From contig MEHQ01000708.1 in assembly GCA_008828725.1 (NCBI GenBank), positions 62,001 to 126,000 on the forward strand: DNA of 64,000 bases, given 5' to 3'. Shown piece by piece: positions 31,494 through 45,300 of the stretch. The position numbers were made by a program, and so were the translations under genes. A model generated the notes under the pieces. The model was not told the DNA's origin. It did no database searches and saw only the letters and a list, made by a program, of their open reading frames with translations. The number at the start of each line of letters is the position of its first letter. Within the stretch, counting starts at the first letter, position 1. This DNA comes from Saccharina japonica (taxonomy: Eukaryota > Sar > Phaeophyceae > Laminariales > Laminariaceae).

Positions 31494-34400
31494 ATGGCCC
31501 CACCCCAAGCAGGCAGTGTCTCCTTCCGACAGCAGTCAGCCGCGTACGCCACCGAGCCGAAACGGATGCGGCTGTCGTCGAGCGCAAGGTCAACAGCGGC
31601 AGCGGCGGGGTCTTCGACCACTACTCGGGCGTCGACTGGAGCGCCGACTGCGATGACAAACAAAGGGTCAGTCTACAAGGCACAACGAGGGAGAGGTGAG
31701 AGGGACCAATGTCGACCTGTCGAGCTCTGTTCAACGCGGCCGTAACTGTAGCAGCGTTGCATTGCTGCTCATCCCATCCAGCAGGGGTTGCCTCCGCAGT
31801 TTGTCTTCGCGCAGGGCGAATCTCTGGAAGAGGAGACAGAGGGGGGGAAATTGCCTGCTGCTGCGGGACAGCAACCGTCGTCTCTCTTTTTTACACTCGA
31901 TTCTGCGAACCCGCTTTTTTTCTCGGAAAATACAGAGCTGTCAAATCCGTCCCGTTTCCTTTTTGCTTGTTTGGTTGTTTGCAACGAGTAGCAATGGCGA
32001 TGCCTTCCTCCCTGTTGACGCTCGTCGGCCGCTGTTCGCTCGAGCGCCTGGCCGTGCCCACATAGCACCCGCCCTAGCCCACTTGCCTTGCTTCAATACC
32101 GCGGCGTTCTCATATTGTTGCGCTGTCTGCCGCCTTCTCTCTTGGGTCTTTGGTCCTGTCTTGTCTGTAACCGACGTAGCCGTGACAGCAGCTGCGGTCA
32201 AGGCGAAAGCTCCAACTACTCACCGCCGACGGGGTCGGAAAGGGAAATCTGTGTACCGAGGGGTGTGCGTAACGCGAGAGGGCAAGTGGAGAGCCGTCAT
32301 CTACAAAGAGCGCAAGCAGGTGCGTGGGATAGATACCCCAGCAGACCACACTACCTATAACTACTCCGTGTTGTCTCTCTCTATCTCTCTCTCGCTTCCT
32401 CGCCCATTTTTTTCTCTCCCACGCCGACGAGGAGTGTATATATACCTTTTTTTTGTTGCAACGCCGTTCCGTGACGCGACCCGACGCCTGTGTGACGATG
32501 AGAAAATGATGAAACCTGTACGTATATAAAAACCCAAACAAAAAATTGTTTCTCCAGTTCAACCACCTTGAAGTTTGGACTTTTGTTGGCAACGCGCGTG
32601 CCGCTGCCGGGCTGCAGCTGCCGCCACCGCCGCCGCGCGACCGACCGTGTACCTCCGCGAGCGTAGCCTCCTCGATAATTCATCCGCGGCGTGCCTGCTG
32701 CAGCAGGCGCCGCGGCGATGGCGGCCGTCGTTGCCAGGAAGGTTGGTATCGGACCATCCTATCCCTCCGTTTCCCGTTTCGCCTTCTGGCCGGGTCATGT
32801 GGCAAATATTTCAATTATATTGGATTGTTGTGGTGAAAATTATTTGTTTTTCCATCGCAGAAGAGGGGAGTCCCTCTGTGTGAAAAATCAGAAATTTGGT
32901 GCTTGTGTGCTTGGTACGAACCGCCTGCTGCTTGTATAAGCAGTACGCACCAGAGTATGTACACATTTATCAAGTGATACTCGTAGTACTGCGGACGACA
33001 TTCTGCGTCAACACGTATTATCATATGGCGTTTCACAGCCCCATGGAGTGAATACGTTCTTATTCGCGTATATGTTGTCGTGGGCCGCTGCCTGCGCTCG
33101 CCCCCTGCTTGCTCTCGTCTGCTGCTGCTGATACTGAACTTTCTGTGCGTACGAGTACGTATGGGAAAGTTGGCGGCCGAGTGCAGACAGCAGCAGCAGC
33201 GCCACCCGCTCTCTTGATAGTGTATGTATGCCTCACGGCAAGTGTTGATGTTCCACGGTCGGCGTCCCCTCCGTTTTTTGTTTTTGTTTTTTGTTTTGTT
33301 TTTTTTGTTTCTTGGCGCGAGTCTCGCTGTCGCGCGACGAGCGACTTCCAGAGACTGGGGCAAAAATAGAAAACAATCGGTTGAGGTTGTTGCCTGGAAA
33401 GAATCATTTGTTGAAACTCGATCGTAAAAAATGTAAAATCGTCGCCACCTCGTCTCCCGTCATCTCTCAGCTGGCTTCGTCATATGAAAAAGCGATGAAG
33501 CGCGGCGCGACTATTTTGGTCGGTCGATGCTTTGTGCCAGCCTTCTGTTTTAACCGAAGCTGTTGCTGTTACTATAATACGTACTTGTTTTTAAAGTGTG
33601 GTTGGTGGTTTGGTCTGTAGCCACCATGGCGTTGCCGTGCGATCGAAGCAAGGAACGCGCGCCCCGTCAAGCCCCACGTTCGAGATGTATCATACATATC
33701 CAGCAACATTCAGCATCAAGATTGGTTTTATCTATCTACCTCCCAATCCCCCTGCTCCGATCGATTCCATTCCGTTCACCGACTTTTTTGTTAGAACTGA
33801 AGATGACAGGTGTGCGTTGCCCAAAGAGTAAGATTTGTTTTCGTAGTTTTGGACCCATGCAAGAGGCCCAGACCTCCCCACTGGACCACGACTCTGGGCG
33901 TACCTTCAGCTCAGACATGGCAGTTGGCTCCAGGCGCTCCACGTACATTGTTACTTGATGCTCGTAGATTCTACGAGTACGTGTAATGCTCGTAGGCCCC
34001 CAACCACCCGAGCTTGATGATAGACTTGCCGGTCTATCACCCCCTCTCTTGATATCATATCTCAGTCGTGTCATTTGCTCGCGCCCTCTATCTACCCTGA
34101 GCCCCCCGAGGTGTTGCACGTCACTCGTGTCGCCTGCTGTCAAGAACCCGCCGGTGCATCGGGGCAACGAACAGCACACACTAATTGTTGTTGTAAAATA
34201 CCAGTTGTTGGCGGTGTGAAAGGACCACTAACCTCGCATGTCGTACGTACAGCAGCAGCAGTGTCCGTCTTGTGCTTCGTGCGCTTGCTGTTACTGGTCT
34301 CTCGCTCACCCACACGGCCGACGGTCCGCTCACGACTTGTCAAATTTCACGCTCACCGTCCCCCCCCCTCTACGCGTCCACCGCCGCCATCGGTGCGCCC

Positions 34401-35817
34401 CCTACCCGCCGTCTCCTTTTTATCCCTTCCGTCTCCTTTTTTTTCTTTTTTCCCTTCCCCTCTTTTTCTCTTCTCCTTTCTCTCTTTTTCTCTTTTCCTT
34501 CCCCTCTTTTTTTTTTTTCGTTCTTTTGCCTTTGTTTTCTCTCTCTCGGTCGTCCTTTTTTGTTCTTCTCCCCTTGATTTCTTTCGGCCCGTCTTTTGCC
34601 TCTGCTTTTGCCTCTACATGTACCGGCGCTACGTTCGTTTTTTTCGTTGTCGTTGCTGCTTTTCTCTTTGGTCGTTGTTTCTGTGATGTTGCCATCCTCG
34701 TCATTTGTCGTTGTTGTTGTTCCTGCAGCTTTACCTCGGGGTGTACGAGTCAGAAGTGGACGCGGCGAAGGCCCACGACCGCGCTGCCCGGTTCCACTTC
34801 GCTGAGAACGCGGTGTGCAACTTCGACAGCGAGCACGAGGCCGACCGCCAGGCGGTGATCCACAAGCAGCGGCAGCTCCTCGAGCAGCAGCAGCAGGCGG
34901 AAGACCGCGCGCACGCACAGCTCCACGGCGGCAGCTTCTCCGTGGGGCGAGAAGAGTTCGACGACCTTGACGAGTACCACCGGGGCATGGACGAGGCCTG
35001 CTCCTCGGAGGAAGACGAGCGCGAAGCGGACGCTGAGGCGGAGCGGGAAGGGGATGGAGAGGACTGCGGGGACGGTTACGACGAGGTCTGCAGCCGCTCG
35101 AGCCGATCCATGTCCTCGTCTTGCTCTTCGTCGACAGGGTCAATGTCGGACGACTGCGGTAGCGCGAGCGGCGCCCATCACCACCAGGCGGAAGCCTCGG
35201 GCTCCTCCGCTGCGGCGGCGGCGGCCGCCTCTGCGTTCGAGCCAGCGTATTACTCGCGGGCGCAAGCGGGGACAGCGGCGGCGGCTGCGTCGGCAGGCGC
35301 GGGACGAGGTGGTGGTGGTGTCGGCAACGGCAACCAGCTCCACAGTCGGGAGCGAGGGTGCAGCGACGGCGAGAGCGACAGCGACTACGCGGCAGCAGCG
35401 GATGTGGCGACTGCGTCGCCCCTCATCCCGGACGCGGAGCAACCGTCAGCGCAGGAGGGCATGGGCTTTCCTTACGCGGACGACCTGTTGGGGTACGAGA
35501 TGCAGTCGTGGTACTGCTGCCAGGAAGACTGCGACCGGAGTCCCGCGAGCTCCGGCGGCGCGCCGTACGAGTCTCAGCAGCAGCAACAGCAGCAGCAGCA
35601 GCAGCCCTTTATGGGCCGGCAGCAGCAGTCGGAGGAGCTGTGGGGGACTTCGGTGGGCGCTAACCTTGGCTGGGGCTTCGGGGACTTCGCTCAGGCGTAC
35701 TCGGATGGCGGCAGCAGGGCGAGCAGTGGCAGCATGTCGTCGGGTAGCCTCTCGTGCGATGATGACTACGTGCCCAGCGCGCTTCCTCCGCTAATGGGGA
35801 TCTCTGGAGAGCCATGA
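31494..35817 (+). CDS. AP2/ERF-type DNA-binding protein, 3 exons
   Basis: Proposed exons are 31494-31695, 32180-32319 (32189 is an equally in-frame acceptor) and 34729-35817. They join in phase to about 476 residues. The start ATG lies in CACCATGGCC. The AP2 domain is at about residues 91-147: SVYRGV, GKWRAVIY, then after the intron LYLGVYESEVDAAKAHD and NAVCNF. These keep the YRG, WRA and (R/K)A.D signatures of plant-type AP2 domains. HRRRGRKGK just before it looks like a nuclear localisation signal. The long C-terminal part is low complexity: an acidic stretch near 207-235, Ser- and Ala-rich runs, and about ten Q near 397. The 2409-bp intron 2 splits the AP2 domain exactly at a codon boundary. 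It is predicted to be a nuclear transcription factor; target genes are unknown. Exons 2-3 are firm and exon 1 is less certain. Confidence 0.85.
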
Positions 35818-37403
35818 ATCAGTCGACGAAGAGAGACGAGGAAGGGGGGGGGGGGAGAGAAGGAGATACTACAGGGGTGTCTTAATTTGCAACTGATTTT
35901 TTTTTTCTTTTTTTCTTGCTTGCTACTGGCGAGATTCCCCCTGTGCTTTTGTTCTTTTCCACGCCCCTGAGCCGAGCCCCTCGCGCCTCGCCCCCCGTGG
36001 CCATTCCGTTCTTGGTCCCTCCCGGCCCTTTCATCCGTATGTCAATTGGCGTATCTTTGTCAGTCGTCGTCCCGTCGTCGTGTGTCCTGTTGTCTCGATT
36101 TCGATTCGGTTACTAAGAATTTACTTGGTTTGTTTTTGTCCCGAGAGATGTATTTCTCATAAGAGCGGCCCGGACCCCTCCCCGCCGGAAAAAAAAAAAA
36201 AACGGAGGGGGGGTTCCCAGCATGTCTCACCAAAAACAGAACAATCGAGTAAATAATAATTAGAGTCGAGAGGTAGGACCGGACGGGATTTTTCGGGACG
36301 GGAGATTTATGTGCGGCTTTTGTCTAGTTTTTGGTTCTCTTCTTTTGAGTTATCTTCGCAGCACGCGAGAAGGAACAGTTGAAAGAGAGAGAGAGAGGCA
36401 AAAACTTACTACATTGCGCACACCTTTTATCTTTGGTTTAAGGGGGGGGTAGACGAACAGGCGGGGTTCCGCTTTCTTCAGTTTCTTTTCTTTTTCTCTT
36501 CCTTTTTTTTTTTTGTCACGCGATTTTACATGTATGGCGTCAATTATATGGTTTGCCCTCAGCACAGCCAGCTAAGCTACTCTGTCTCTCTCTTGACCTT
36601 TTCAGATGAGCGTGCAACAACAACTGCTGCTTCTTTTTTTTTTAGTCAGTTGCCACACCGTGGGTCGTTTTTTTTCTTTTTTCTTCTGGTTTTTTCTTCT
36701 GTGCCACCAAAATCTGTCACCGCCCTTACCCACTTCGTATCGCGATGATGGTGTGACCAGGGCAGTGGACAGAAGGGTCAGAAGTGGGAGGGGGGGGGAG
36801 GGTTTCCCTGTTGATGGCGTTTCGATTTAGTGCCCCACACCCCTGAGGACGCGAGGTCGTGCGAAACACGACCGGCGACTTACAGATTTTACTGAACCAT
36901 CTGTGAACCAAACTAGCAATAGCGAAATCCATAAAACGTTACCGGCGTACGTATGGATTTTGCGTTTGCGGCGGCAAGTCAGTGAAGCGCGAACCGGCGT
37001 TATTAGCGCTTGAGGCAGAGAAAGGAGGGAGGGGGGGGCGGTGGGGGGGGGTGGGGACCGGGGTTACCTGAAGTCCATAAGACTTGCAAATGCGAGGTAG
37101 GCGTTATTGATGCGCCTGCCCGCGTATAAGCTTTGTCAGGCCACGATGTTGTGTCGTTGCCTTATAACTGTCGACGGGTATAGTTAACTTGTCTTCTACT
37201 CCCCTTCCGCCCGCCCCCGCCCCCACAGTGTGTAGATGTTTGGTTGATGCGGTCGGAGCAAGTCTAAAAACGATTGAATTATAGGAGGAGAGGGAAGTTT
37301 GGCGGCTCTGCTTTCATTGCTGAGGCCGTGAGTTTAGGTTCGGGTTTGGAGGGTAATACTTGAAAGGATGGGAAGCGGGGTGGGGGGGGGGGGGGGGGGG
37401 GGG
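35818..37403. other. 3' flank of the AP2 gene
   Basis: T-rich and G-run-rich DNA, likely including the 3' UTR. No clear polyadenylation signal or second gene is recognised. A-run at 36189-36202 and a GA microsatellite at 36381-36398. Confidence 0.5.
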
Positions 37404-37443
37404 NNNNNNNNNNNNNNNNNNNNNNNNNNNNNNNNNNNNNNNN
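37404..37443. other. Assembly gap (40 N) inside a G-run
   Basis: Forty Ns, preceded by about 20 G and followed by more G-rich sequence. The polymer probably stopped the sequencing reads; the true gap size is unknown. Confidence 0.95.
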
Positions 37444-40400
37444 GGGGGGGGCGGGGGGGTGGGGTGGGGGGGGTGAACGAGGGTGTAGGTGTTGACTTGT
37501 GGACTAGACTGCGCGGACGGGGTGGATGGCTCCGCTTAAGGTTGGTTTGGGGGGGTTATAGGATATAGACGACGAATTAGCGTGTGAATGTCCTCGGCCT
37601 TCCTTGGTACCTGGTATATTGTTTGTTGTTTTTTTTTGCTCTTGGCTTTTTTTCTTTATTTACGAGCCGTAGGTCGGGTCGGGAGGTGTTGGGGTCTGGA
37701 TGTTGACAGCAGCAAGCAGGTACTCGTAAGGTAAACTACAGCAGTATATCAATCAGTCATGGCGAGAGAAAATATAAAAGCGGGTTGTAGCACCGGTCGG
37801 ACGGGCACAGCAAAAGTGCGAGTGGGCGTTTCGCCCGCGAACCATTTTGTGCCGGCCCGGCAGAGGAGCTCCCCCTTTTATCGGCTGTTGCGTGATTGGG
37901 GCGTGCAAGGCACGCGGGTGGGGTGGGGCGGGGCGTGCATGTCGGGTCTTTACTTTGCCTTTGTTCCTCGCCTCGCCCGTGACGGCGATGATGAGATGAG
38001 AACAATGCATGCATTAAATCTTCTTGATTTAGGTAGGGGGGGGATTATAGGGGGTTTGGTAATGTGCGTTGGGCAGTAAGCTCTCACGCTCATCGTCCTA
38101 TTCGTTCGTTGGCTGTCTGGTTTCAAATTAAGGGCGCGTAGGCGGGGGGGTTGGGGGGGGGGGGGGGGGGGGCGTGGGCCGGGGGGGGGGGGGTTGCTTT
38201 TCCCGCACGGGGGGGGTAGGGTTTCTGCAGCACTCGTACTCGTACTCGTATATACTTGTACCCCTTTTTTTGCTTATAGTGTTGCTGCTGCGGCTGCCGC
38301 ACGCATTATTAGTATTGACGTACGTAGGTACGTGTAGCACACGGTTGTTAAGTTACTTTGTGCTGCAGCAGTTGTTAGAGTTGCTGCAGTTTGCCCACAA
38401 ATGTTAATGGTCTGTATGCCCGGTGGTTAGTAGCGGTTTTTTTCTTTTCTTTTTGTATGGGTTTTGTCTTTCCCCCCCCCCCCCTTTTTTTTGCATGCAT
38501 GATTTGTTGGGTTTGACGCGCTTGGCTGTCTTCTCCCAAGAAGCATCTCCGCGATTTACCCACCTGCTACGCATATTATCTATAGAGAGAGGGGGAGAGA
38601 AACAAATATTATCAGTGAACGGAGAGACCACAGCTAGCTGCGGCAGCAGCAGCAAAAAAAGCAGAGTAAGCGGACGATTTAATGACAGATTGATGGAAGA
38701 TAGATGATTGCGAATATATATATTTTTTCTGGCTAAACCCGTCTTTTGAGCCCCCCCCAAACTGGTGGCGGTGGTGCACAGGACGCCATTATGTATGATG
38801 AGTTGATGAGTTGAGTTGGGCTTTTCTTGTAATAATGTAAAGGTGTCACGTATTTTGCAACCATGCAACTACTTCAGTTGACTATTCATTGTTCCTCGCT
38901 TGCTGCGCCCTTGTTTTTCTGTTTTTTTGTCCAAGAGTAGTATTAATAGTGTCACTCTCCTCTTCTTTTAACGTACTGGCATCATTGATCTAAATCACAC
39001 CTGAGGACAGTTCAACATCGATCCCCACTTTCAATCATGATCTATAAGCAGTACGCCTTATCTGTTCCCGATCTTGTATGGTTTAGTTCCATGTTGGTTG
39101 CCGGGTGGGTGGGGTATCTGAAAAGAACTGTCGACAAATACAAACGTATAATTTGATAATTTCCATGATCTTACAGCACATGGTGCCTGGGTTGGATCTG
39201 TGTACCATGCAGGGCCTGCACAACGTCTCAACGGCAAGGGGAGGAAATAGATGTATCTACTGATGGATAGATAGATCTATGATCTGTCCAAGGTATGATA
39301 TTATAATTTGCAGTGATTGATTGGTAAGGTAAGATACTGACCGAAGCTTCGTACGTATACCCAGCGCTAAAACATGTAATGAATGGCCTGTGGGCTGTGG
39401 GTATGGAATGTTTTTTGGTCTAACCACGTGGAGAGTACGCGTAGAGTTGGTTTGAGAGGTTTGATGGGTGCTTGTTTGTATATACCTTGTTTTGTTTTTT
39501 GGGCAGTTTTAGCTTGCTTGTTTGTTTGTCCAATAATACCTGATTTCGGTTGATATGTGAGTTGGTGACTACACAGCAACAGCAGCAGTAAGCATCTGGA
39601 GTGCTTTTCATTACTAGCTGCCACGTGTAACACTTGGTTTTCTATTTCGTGTCGAAGGCGGGGTGGGGTGGTAAAGTATATGCGCGTGCTGCACTATCTG
39701 TGATGTTTCAATCGCCCTTCCCCCCCCCCCCCCCTTGTTGATTGCTATATACCCTTCATTCCGCCTGGTTGTTGGTGTTTGTTGTTCCTGCTAGTACATT
39801 AGTTACCCCTTTTCACTCCGCTGGCTGGCTGGCTGGCTGGCAAAAAAAAAACTGGCAAAAATCGATTTAGAAAAAAAATCCCCCATCCAGATCGCATGTA
39901 TGATATGTATGTGAACTTTTATTGAGCTTTTTTACCACTAATGCTTCGGAGATACTGCTATCCGTTTATTGGTCAAATACTGATGGTTCGGCATGTTTCA
40001 TTGGTCAACACGCACCACCAGCACCCACACGCATATTTTTTTCACCCTGCCCCCGCTTGTGGAACGCTGATTCTCCCCCGACCTAACCCCATTGGGGTCC
40101 TGAGCCCCCCAAACGGAACGTCGTGGGTCGTGGGTATATAATTTGCCGCCGGTGAATCCCACCACAAGCAAACCCTGATTCCACACGCCTACGTACCAAA
40201 ACCGAGCCGACCAAAAACCTGGGGTCGGCCAGTGATTACAACGAAACAACAACCACAGCAGGAGACAACATATTCTTGTTTTTTTTTCATGTATGTATGC
40301 GGCGGCGTTCTTCAGTATACACGAGTACACACTACTACTTGTTTCTACTGTGGTGGTGGAATATTAAGAGTAACTATTGTAAGTTTGATTGGCATACAAT

Positions 40401-40947
40401 ACTCTCTTACGTAATAATGGAGTAATCATTTGTGACGTGAACATACATGAAGAGTACCGATCGATGTTGACACCTACGCGTAAGTGTTTTGTACTACTTG
40501 GTACTACTGCTGCTGTTTGATACCGTTGGGAGAGCGAAAAAAAACAGCAACTAACGGAACAGACACCGTGTCAAACAAAAACAAAATTACGTGCCACACA
40601 TAGAATAGATACATGTAGATATGTTATACTATTACATCTTCCTTTGCACCATAATGCGCCAGCAAGTAAAACGTAGGAATCGAACAAACGAAACAGTTCT
40701 CCGTGTTCCGTCTAAAACGAAACACGCCTCCCTCCCAAACAAAAGGCCTGAGAGCTCAGATGAGCTTATACACTTCATCGGAATACTATAATACCTCCTC
40801 CTTTTCTCGCAGGGGGGGGGTGACTGGTGCATTGCAGAAATTAACCCACACGAACTCGAATTAGGCTGTCCCCTAAAACGCGTGTGCAAGTCCAAAGAGG
40901 GTCCCATATATGGGGGGTTTCGATGATACCTGGTAGGTCTTATTTAA
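37444..40947. other. Intergenic, G/T-rich; no gene supported
   Basis: Long G-runs at about 38143-38193, C-runs at 38474-38484 and 39719-39734, and GGCT repeats at 39822-39840. One TACCTGGTA at 37608 and one at 40929. No supported coding frame on either strand. Confidence 0.5.
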
Positions 40948-41031
40948 CACCACTCTGGACGAAAACATAAGGAACTTTTAGCCATTAACGTAAAAGACTA
41001 AACGGTGCTTAAATTTCCGTCCAGAATGCTA
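40948..41031. mobile_element. M2 MITE-like hairpin (84 bp)
   Basis: CACCACTCTGGACGAAAACA, then TTAGCCATTAACG, and GTGCTTAAATTTCCGTCCAG. It has the same length and layout as the other M2 copies, with more mismatches in the stem. Confidence 0.65.
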
Positions 41032-41514
41032 CCTGGCCTCGCACCAGGTGCTGGGTAGCTTAGCTGGCAAAGCAGGCACCCACCCTCCCAACGATAAGCC
41101 GCTTGCGCCGACTGGTGCGCGAGACATATTATATGTAGTCGGCGCGACAACCAAAACATAGTAAGCACATCACGTTTTGCACGCGTGCAATCGAGATAAA
41201 TGCTCTGCCTATATGTTATGCAATATACGCGTGATCCGCACCGCCGCAAATGACCGTGGCTGGCAATTGGCAATGGCTGTGGCAGTCTGCCAGTCACCAT
41301 GCCTTTTTGTTCGTATTGCTACATAGATCTTTCGTACAATGTTAATTGCGCATGCCCTCGCGCGGTACTAACCAGGGGGGTAACCACAGGCGCACTCAAT
41401 CAACCCATTCCACTAAAAAAGTTATCGGAAACTTCCATTATTGAGAACCTACCTCTACCAGTCAGAGGTCGATTATCATCCGGCATACAATGTATACACC
41501 TTCACCCTCCACAT

Positions 41515-41595
41515 GAGTGCTTTAGGCATGCGAGGGTCTATGGTCATACGACCACGGCCATACATGGCAAGAAGAGTACACGCCCCCCCCCCTAT
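41515..41595 (-). repeat. R3a 5' fragment
   Basis: Complement of R3a: GCGAGGGTCTATGGTCATAC, GACCACGGCCATACATGG, then GAGTACACGCC and a C-run. The G-tract end is retained. Confidence 0.7.
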
Positions 41596-42340
41596 AAAGT
41601 AAACTTCGTGGTACTTGCAAAAGGGGTAACATGCAAAACACCCTACTATATATACGCACACACAACGACGATACCGCTCCCCAGCAAAACATGCTAACCT
41701 AACCGTAGCAAAACCCCCAAGCTACAGGCTCGGCTGGGGACTTGCCCCGTGCACAGAGAAAGCGCGCGACGGGTGGCTGGCTGCCCAGAGAGCAAACCGT
41801 GGTGTTTCGCGCCGCTTTGCCGCCTTCAAAGAGCTCTATTGGTTACGCCCTGGCCAACACATGCTTGCACAGCATCGACAGGAAGGCCAGACACCAACAG
41901 GGAGACGGAAAAACAAACAAACAAAATTGTACCCGCACGCACGCACACACACAACCGTGACGCCAGCATCCAACAAATCCTCTCCCGTCCGCGTGTCCAC
42001 GATCGTCACCACTCTTCAGCCCCCCTCCTCACGTTTACCGGCGCCCATATTTTAGGCACTCTCAACCCCTTAAACTCGGACCCCCACACCCGTTTTGTTC
42101 GCAGATTACGTGGGATTAGAGACAGGTGTATGTCTATGCACAAGTGCAGTACAAACAGGGTTCAACACACACAATATTCTAAAAGTAAACTCAAAATCGC
42201 GGCGTGGCGTCCTTTTCCCCCTATATATATATATACCTCTAATGCCGACCAAGGATTTTCCACCAATCTAAAAAATTCCATCAAAATTTCTTGACCGATC
42301 AGAAAAACTGCGGGCATGAAATATCTTGAGAGAAACTCAA
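41596..42340. other. 3' flank of the membrane-protein gene
   Basis: Likely includes its 3' UTR. Bases 41745-41900 have a gene-like look on the + strand (GGWLPREQTVVFRAALPPSK) but no splice sites or motif to support an exon. AT repeat at 42224-42234. Confidence 0.4.
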
Positions 42341-45300
42341 CTACTGTATCCCGTCCCGTCTCCGCGTCACCATCAACGGCTCCGACAGCTCATTCCCAAC
42401 CTCCCCCATAACTCCGGTTAATCGATCGCCCACACCCTCGTGATGGTGGCGCCCTCCACTCCCCCCTCCTGCCCCCCCCTCGCCGTGGTGGTGGTGACCC
42501 GCCCTCAGCTCTCGCCCAAGTACGATGGCCGTGGAGACAACGGCAAGCGCTAGCTTCGCCGCGATCATCCCGGCGTCGGCCGAGTCTCCCACCAGCGCCT
42601 CCAGCATCAAATCGATCGCCTCTTCCCACGCCCACCCCGTCATGAGACCGACCCCGCCTACCACGACCAGCATACGCCGCGCGTGAAACGCTCGAACCGC
42701 GTCCTCGAAACCCTGTCCCCGCCCCCCGCCTTCCTCCTTCGAAGGGTCCATCCAGTCGTCGCGCAAGCCTCCGTCGACCAGGGCACTTCTCCTCGCAGCC
42801 CGGCCGTGTCCCCTCCCGTCGAGCTTATCCGCGCCGCGCACCATTATGCAGACCCCGAGCGCCGTGCTGAGAGCGGCGTAGACGGTCGCCCCCAGCGCCG
42901 GTCCGAACCGAAACTCGAGCTCTTCCTGTCGGAACTCCACCTGGCCCCACAGGTTGTACGCCCAGCCCACCATCATCCCCACGGTGAGCCTCATGTACGC
43001 TTTGATCCCTCGCCGGAGGGAGTCCCGCCGCGCTCGGCCGGCCTCTGCCGCCGCTACCGCCGCAGCCACAACAGACGCCGTCACCACAGACGCCGCTCCA
43101 CGGCCGCCGCCTTCCTCATCGCTGGCGCCGTCGTCGCGGCAACGCTCCTTTCGCGACAACCCCCCCTCCCCCTCCCCTCCCGTCCCCTTCTCCTTCTCCT
43201 CCTCCTCATCTTCCTTCTCGGAGGGGGGTAGCAGCGCGCTCCCCCCGCCGGCGTGTCTGTCGCCGTCTGCGCGCGATCGGTTCCCGCGTGGCGGCGACGA
43301 TCTTGCCACGTCCGAGGACAGGGCTGCCGTGAAGGGCCCCCCAGCCTCCACGGCCCGGAGGACGAGATCGCTCTGGCGGCGGTCATTTTCCGCGCCGCCG
43401 CCGCTGCCGCCGATGATCTCGTCGGGAGCCCCACCGCCGGCGCCGCCGGCGCCGGCGCCGGCGAGGGTGGCTGCCGCGACCGTCCCGCCGATGACGCGGG
43501 CGGCCACCATCGAGCACAGCACGGCGTACGCCAGCAGGAAGAGGGAGGCCGCGAGGCGGACGTTGACCTCGTCGTTCTCCGCGCCCCTGCCGCCCTGCCC
43601 GTTCTCCACGCGAGTGCGGTAGAAGAAGCCGTACAGCGCGATGTGCACGGCTTGCGTGACGAGCCAGCTGACAGTAAAAACACGTCGGGACAGAGCGTTG
43701 TCATGTTTTGGGTGTGCGATGGGGAGAGGGGGTGGGGGGGGTGTACTTCATTTTCATGCATGGCCGTAGTCGTATAACCATAGACCCTCGCATCCCTACA
43801 AAGCCGGGGGGGGGGGGGTATTCGTTTGTTGCTTGCCTTAGTCATTTAACCATTGACCACGCATCCATTTCGAGACGGAGCACCGTACCTACTCCTAACG
43901 GAGGGGGGGGAGGGGGTACTCATTTGTTGCTTACCTTAGTCATTTGACCATTGACCACGCATCCCTTTCGAGACGGAGCACCGTTCCTACTCCTAGTAGA
44001 GACACCCCCAACACTTGGGCGCTCATTACGTTGTTTCCATACATTACAAATAAATGTTTTGCTAATCTTATCCCCTTCCTGTTTCGCCGCCTGTGGCCAC
44101 TATCTATCTCCCCAAGATAGCGATCGTTTTCTCGCTACCATTTAGTTGTAACATGCGTCATGTTGCACAAAACAAACTGCGGCCGCTGCAGACATACGAC
44201 AACACGATGCCTCGCCTAGTAGATGTTTAGATTTGCGGATTGAGCGTTGCAGATGCTGGCTGATACTTCGCTGTACGGTAGGCAGTTCGCGAGGCCTGCA
44301 ACGGGGTAGAGGGGGGTAGCACACGGCCAACAATGGCTTTCACGAGCTTCTTCGGGTCTCTACCCAGGCCCAACGAACCACAACGGGTGGATGAGCAGTG
44401 TGGCACCGTATCATACGGGGTGATAAAGAGATAACACATCCCACCCCCCTCGGGCGAACTTCAAAGCTGATTTTTTTTTCTCGACAAACGTGGACAAAGG
44501 AGGTGCAAAAAACGACGAGGGATGCTTCTGTCGAAATATCTCGTCGACATCTTTCCAAAAAAAAAAAAAAAAAAAACATTTTGGTTGTGTGTATGTGCGT
44601 GCGTGTGTGTGTGCGCGCGCGTGCACCCTTTACTTTTGAAGAAACTCGGCTTGGAGATTTTGTCGCACCGGGGTGTGATGTCCTATTATCTTGATTAAAG
44701 TATACGGTAGTTTTTTCCCCCGATATGTCTTCTCCATCAAGTCCACGCACTCTTTCCGGAACTGCTCTTACGTATGAACATGAATATGAACTTGGTATGT
44801 AACATATGTACATATACGAGTAGAGCATACTTACATTTATGGCAACCTCTATCGCGTCTCTCAAGAGCGTCTACGTATAATATGATACGACAAATAATCA
44901 TTGGCGTCTAAGCCGACCCCCGCTAAAGATGGGTCGTCTTTTTTTGTTTCTTCTTCTTTTGTTCTTTTGTTCTTTGTTTCACCTGTTTTGATTTTTTTTC
45001 AATACTTTATTTGCATCCGTACCGTATGTCGTATATTTTCTTCTCATTTTTTTTGTCGTTTTTTTAGTTTTGAAAAATATGTTTTTGTTGTTGTTCAATT
45101 TTTGTTTTCAAAATCTCCATTTTTGGTTTCTCATTTTTTTTTTGTAGATAAAAATATGAGCTGGACTACGTCTGGTTTCGCAAGCTTGCTCCCTTGCGTT
45201 GTAACTTGGAGTACTACCACTACTTACTGCATGCTTCTGCTGTCGCAGGGGGATACGCGGAGAGGAGTAGCACGAGGGCTTTGAACTGGGAAATCGGTTG

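Noticed and set aside
34238-34858. 206-codon frame overlapping AP2 exon 3
   Set aside because: Wrong frame of the intron and exon; the AP2 frame is clear.
34370-35143. 257-codon - strand frame opposite AP2 exon 3
   Set aside because: Antisense shadow of GC-rich, repetitive codons.
42954-43622. 222-codon + strand frame opposite the membrane-protein exon
   Set aside because: Antisense shadow; Pro/Ser/Arg-rich as expected from complementing Gly/Ala codons.
44901-45284. 127-codon Phe/Val-rich frame
   Set aside because: T-rich intron sequence; hydrophobicity comes from poly-T.
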